A stretch of 8,596 bases of DNA from Sulfuricella sp. (GTDB lineage: Bacteria; Pseudomonadota; Gammaproteobacteria; Burkholderiales; Sulfuricellaceae), in contig JAUYEK010000209.1 in NCBI GenBank assembly GCA_030691435.1, positions 1 to 8,596 of the forward strand, in the 5' to 3' direction. Under the pieces are notes generated by a model. That model made no database searches. It had not been told where the DNA came from and saw only the letters and a program-made list of their open reading frames with translations. The translations under genes and the position numbers were made by a program. Positions 7,953 to 8,596 of this stretch are shown here, one piece after another. Numbering within the stretch: position 1 is the stretch's first letter; each line of letters begins with the position of its first letter.

Positions 7953-8069
7953 ATGGTAAGCTTCTCGCACCGCAAGGGTGCTCCGGCTTTCTACGCCCTA
8001 ACGGGCGTAAAAGGTCGCTTGCGGCATCGGGGTTCGAAGGCTTTAACTTTGTGCGGGGGCATTCGATGA
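7953..8069 (+). CDS. Possible 38-residue leader ORF before the binding protein gene
   Basis: A small reading frame from ATG 7953 to TGA 8069 would encode a basic peptide beginning MVSFSHRKGAPAFY. Its stop overlaps the ATG at 8066 of the next gene as ATGA, the arrangement seen in translationally coupled genes. Against it: only a weak ribosome site (CTGGG), no recognised family, and a sequence with two hairpins, GCACC/GGTGC (7967-7981) and TACGCCC/GGGCGTA (7992-8009). It may equally be non-coding leader. No other gene is seen between 7899 and 8065. Confidence 0.2.
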   Translation: MVSFSHRKGAPAFYALTGVKGRLRHRGSKALTLCGGIR

Positions 8070-8596
8070 AATGGGGTTCGCAGGGATGGACGACAAGTCG
8101 GCCACCTCGCAAAAACAAATTTTCGCAGGAATGGGCGACAAGTCACGCAACTTGCAAAAGCCAATTGTTGGGCTTTGCCATGGCGCTGCTGACCTTGGGG
8201 GCAGCGGAGGCAACGGCGGGCGAGGCGCGCTCCTTCGGGGTGCTTAACCAGCGCAGTGCGGTGCTCACCGCCCAGTACTGGAACCCCATCCTCCGGTATG
8301 CGAGCAAGAAGACCGGGGTACCGCTGGAGCTGAAGATGGGCAAGACCGCCCCGGAAACTTCGGCCATGATCGGGCGCGGCGAATTCGATTTCGCCTATTC
8401 CTTCCACATTTTCTCCCCGGCCAATACCCGTGCCGGCTACAAGGTGTTCGCCCGCCCCGTCGAGCCCCCCATCCAGGGCCAGATCGTGGTGCCGGAAAAC
8501 TCTCCTTTTCAAACGATCAAGGACCTGGACGGCAAGGAAGTGGGCTTCCCCTCCACCGTCGCCTTCGTCGGCTACGCCGTGCCCATGAACGCCCTG
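8066..8596 (+). CDS. PhnD-like periplasmic substrate-binding protein, 3' end beyond the window
   Basis: Secreted binding protein of the phosphate/phosphite/phosphonate (PhnD/SsuA/transferrin-like) fold; the ligand is not known and no transporter subunits are in view. Visible are 177 codons to the right edge. Family segments: FGVLNQRSAVLTAQYWNPIL (57-76), ASKKTGVPLELK, GEFDFAYSFHIFSP, the GQIVVPENSPFQTIKDL strand-turn and GKEVGFPSTVAFVGY. A hydrophobic signal core LLGFAMALLTLGA (34-46) is followed by AEATA, with likely cleavage near 49-51. Start is uncertain: ATG 8066 has GGGGG 6 bases upstream but gives a 33-residue polar stretch before the signal core, with poorer codon use and a 45-base tandem repeat; ATG 8180 lies inside the signal core and has no ribosome site. 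It is on the same strand as the permease, 167 bases downstream. Confidence 0.88.
   Translation, partial: MKWGSQGWTTSRPPRKNKFSQEWATSHATCKSQLLGFAMALLTLGAAEATAGEARSFGVLNQRSAVLTAQYWNPILRYASKKTGVPLELKMGKTAPETSAMIGRGEFDFAYSFHIFSPANTRAGYKVFARPVEPPIQGQIVVPENSPFQTIKDLDGKEVGFPSTVAFVGYAVPMNAL
8077..8166 (+). repeat. Tandem duplication of 45 bases in the binding protein's 5' end
   Basis: Two adjacent 45-base units, 8077-8121 and 8122-8166, match at 36 of 45 positions; both start TTCGCAGG and share CGACAAGTC. The unit length is a multiple of three, so the frame is kept, giving SQGWTTS and SQEWATS in the peptide. It sits just upstream of the signal-peptide core. Confidence 0.75.

Noticed and set aside
7937..7957. 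TGGACA and TATGGT as a promoter for the PhnD-like gene
   Set aside because: The spacer is only 9 bases, too short for sigma70.
7179..7970. A 263-codon minus-strand frame opposite the permease
   Set aside because: Very polar, repetitive composition and no motifs; the plus strand encodes a clear membrane protein family.
7992..8013. Hairpin considered as an intrinsic terminator for folB-permease
   Set aside because: On the plus strand the stem is followed by AAAA, not T; on the minus strand the T-run precedes the stem.
8027..8042. GGGTTCGAA resembling a tRNA T-arm
   Set aside because: No matching acceptor, D-arm or anticodon arm around it.
7991..8512. A 173-codon minus-strand frame opposite the PhnD-like gene
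   Set aside because: The plus strand has recognisable binding-protein motifs; this frame has none.

Overview
The window reads as a chromosomal housekeeping region of a Gram-negative, fairly GC-rich bacterium, most probably a betaproteobacterium. This rests on the proteobacterial gene order rpsU-yqeY-dnaG-rpoD with tsaD divergent from it, the close match of RpoD, S21, TsaD and FolB to proteobacterial residues and numbering, and a GTGG/GTAG-footed REP pair. The assignment below class level is not supported by anything I can see.

Layout, left to right. Positions 1-4058 (minus strand) hold the macromolecular-synthesis operon, transcribed right to left: rpsU (ribosomal protein S21), yqeY (GatB/YqeY family), dnaG (primase) and rpoD (primary sigma factor, cut by the left edge after about 494 codons). 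A strong sigma70-type promoter lies before rpsU, and a second perfect -10 hexamer lies between dnaG and rpoD. Positions 4180-5184 (plus) hold tsaD, needed for tRNA t6A37 modification; its best promoter sits so close to the ATG that the message may be leaderless. tsaD overlaps by 8 bases, tail to tail, a 264-residue coiled-coil membrane protein of unknown function (5177-5971, minus). A 154-base gap containing an inverted REP pair (REPIN, 6018-6078) separates that gene from plsY (6126-6749, minus), an acyl-phosphate:glycerol-3-phosphate acyltransferase. Divergent from plsY is folB (6811-7182, plus; dihydroneopterin aldolase), overlapping a TauE/SafE-type membrane permease gene (7164-7898) that lacks any canonical start codon at the position its protein needs. 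A degraded REP copy with shared flanks follows at 7899-7942. The right edge cuts a PhnD-like periplasmic substrate-binding protein (8066-8596) whose N-terminal codons contain a 45-base tandem duplication.

The genes cover replication priming (DnaG), transcription initiation (RpoD), translation (S21, TsaD), membrane phospholipid synthesis (PlsY) and folate synthesis (FolB): core functions clustered as in many proteobacteria. The accessory part is the right end (permease, REP copy, binding protein) and the unknown membrane protein. I see no defence system, CRISPR array, tRNA, rRNA, prophage or insertion sequence. The observations most worth following are the apparent AUC start of the permease, the duplicated REP unit with a 12-base deletion, the possible leaderless tsaD, the unknown coiled-coil membrane protein, and the altered N-terminus of the binding protein.
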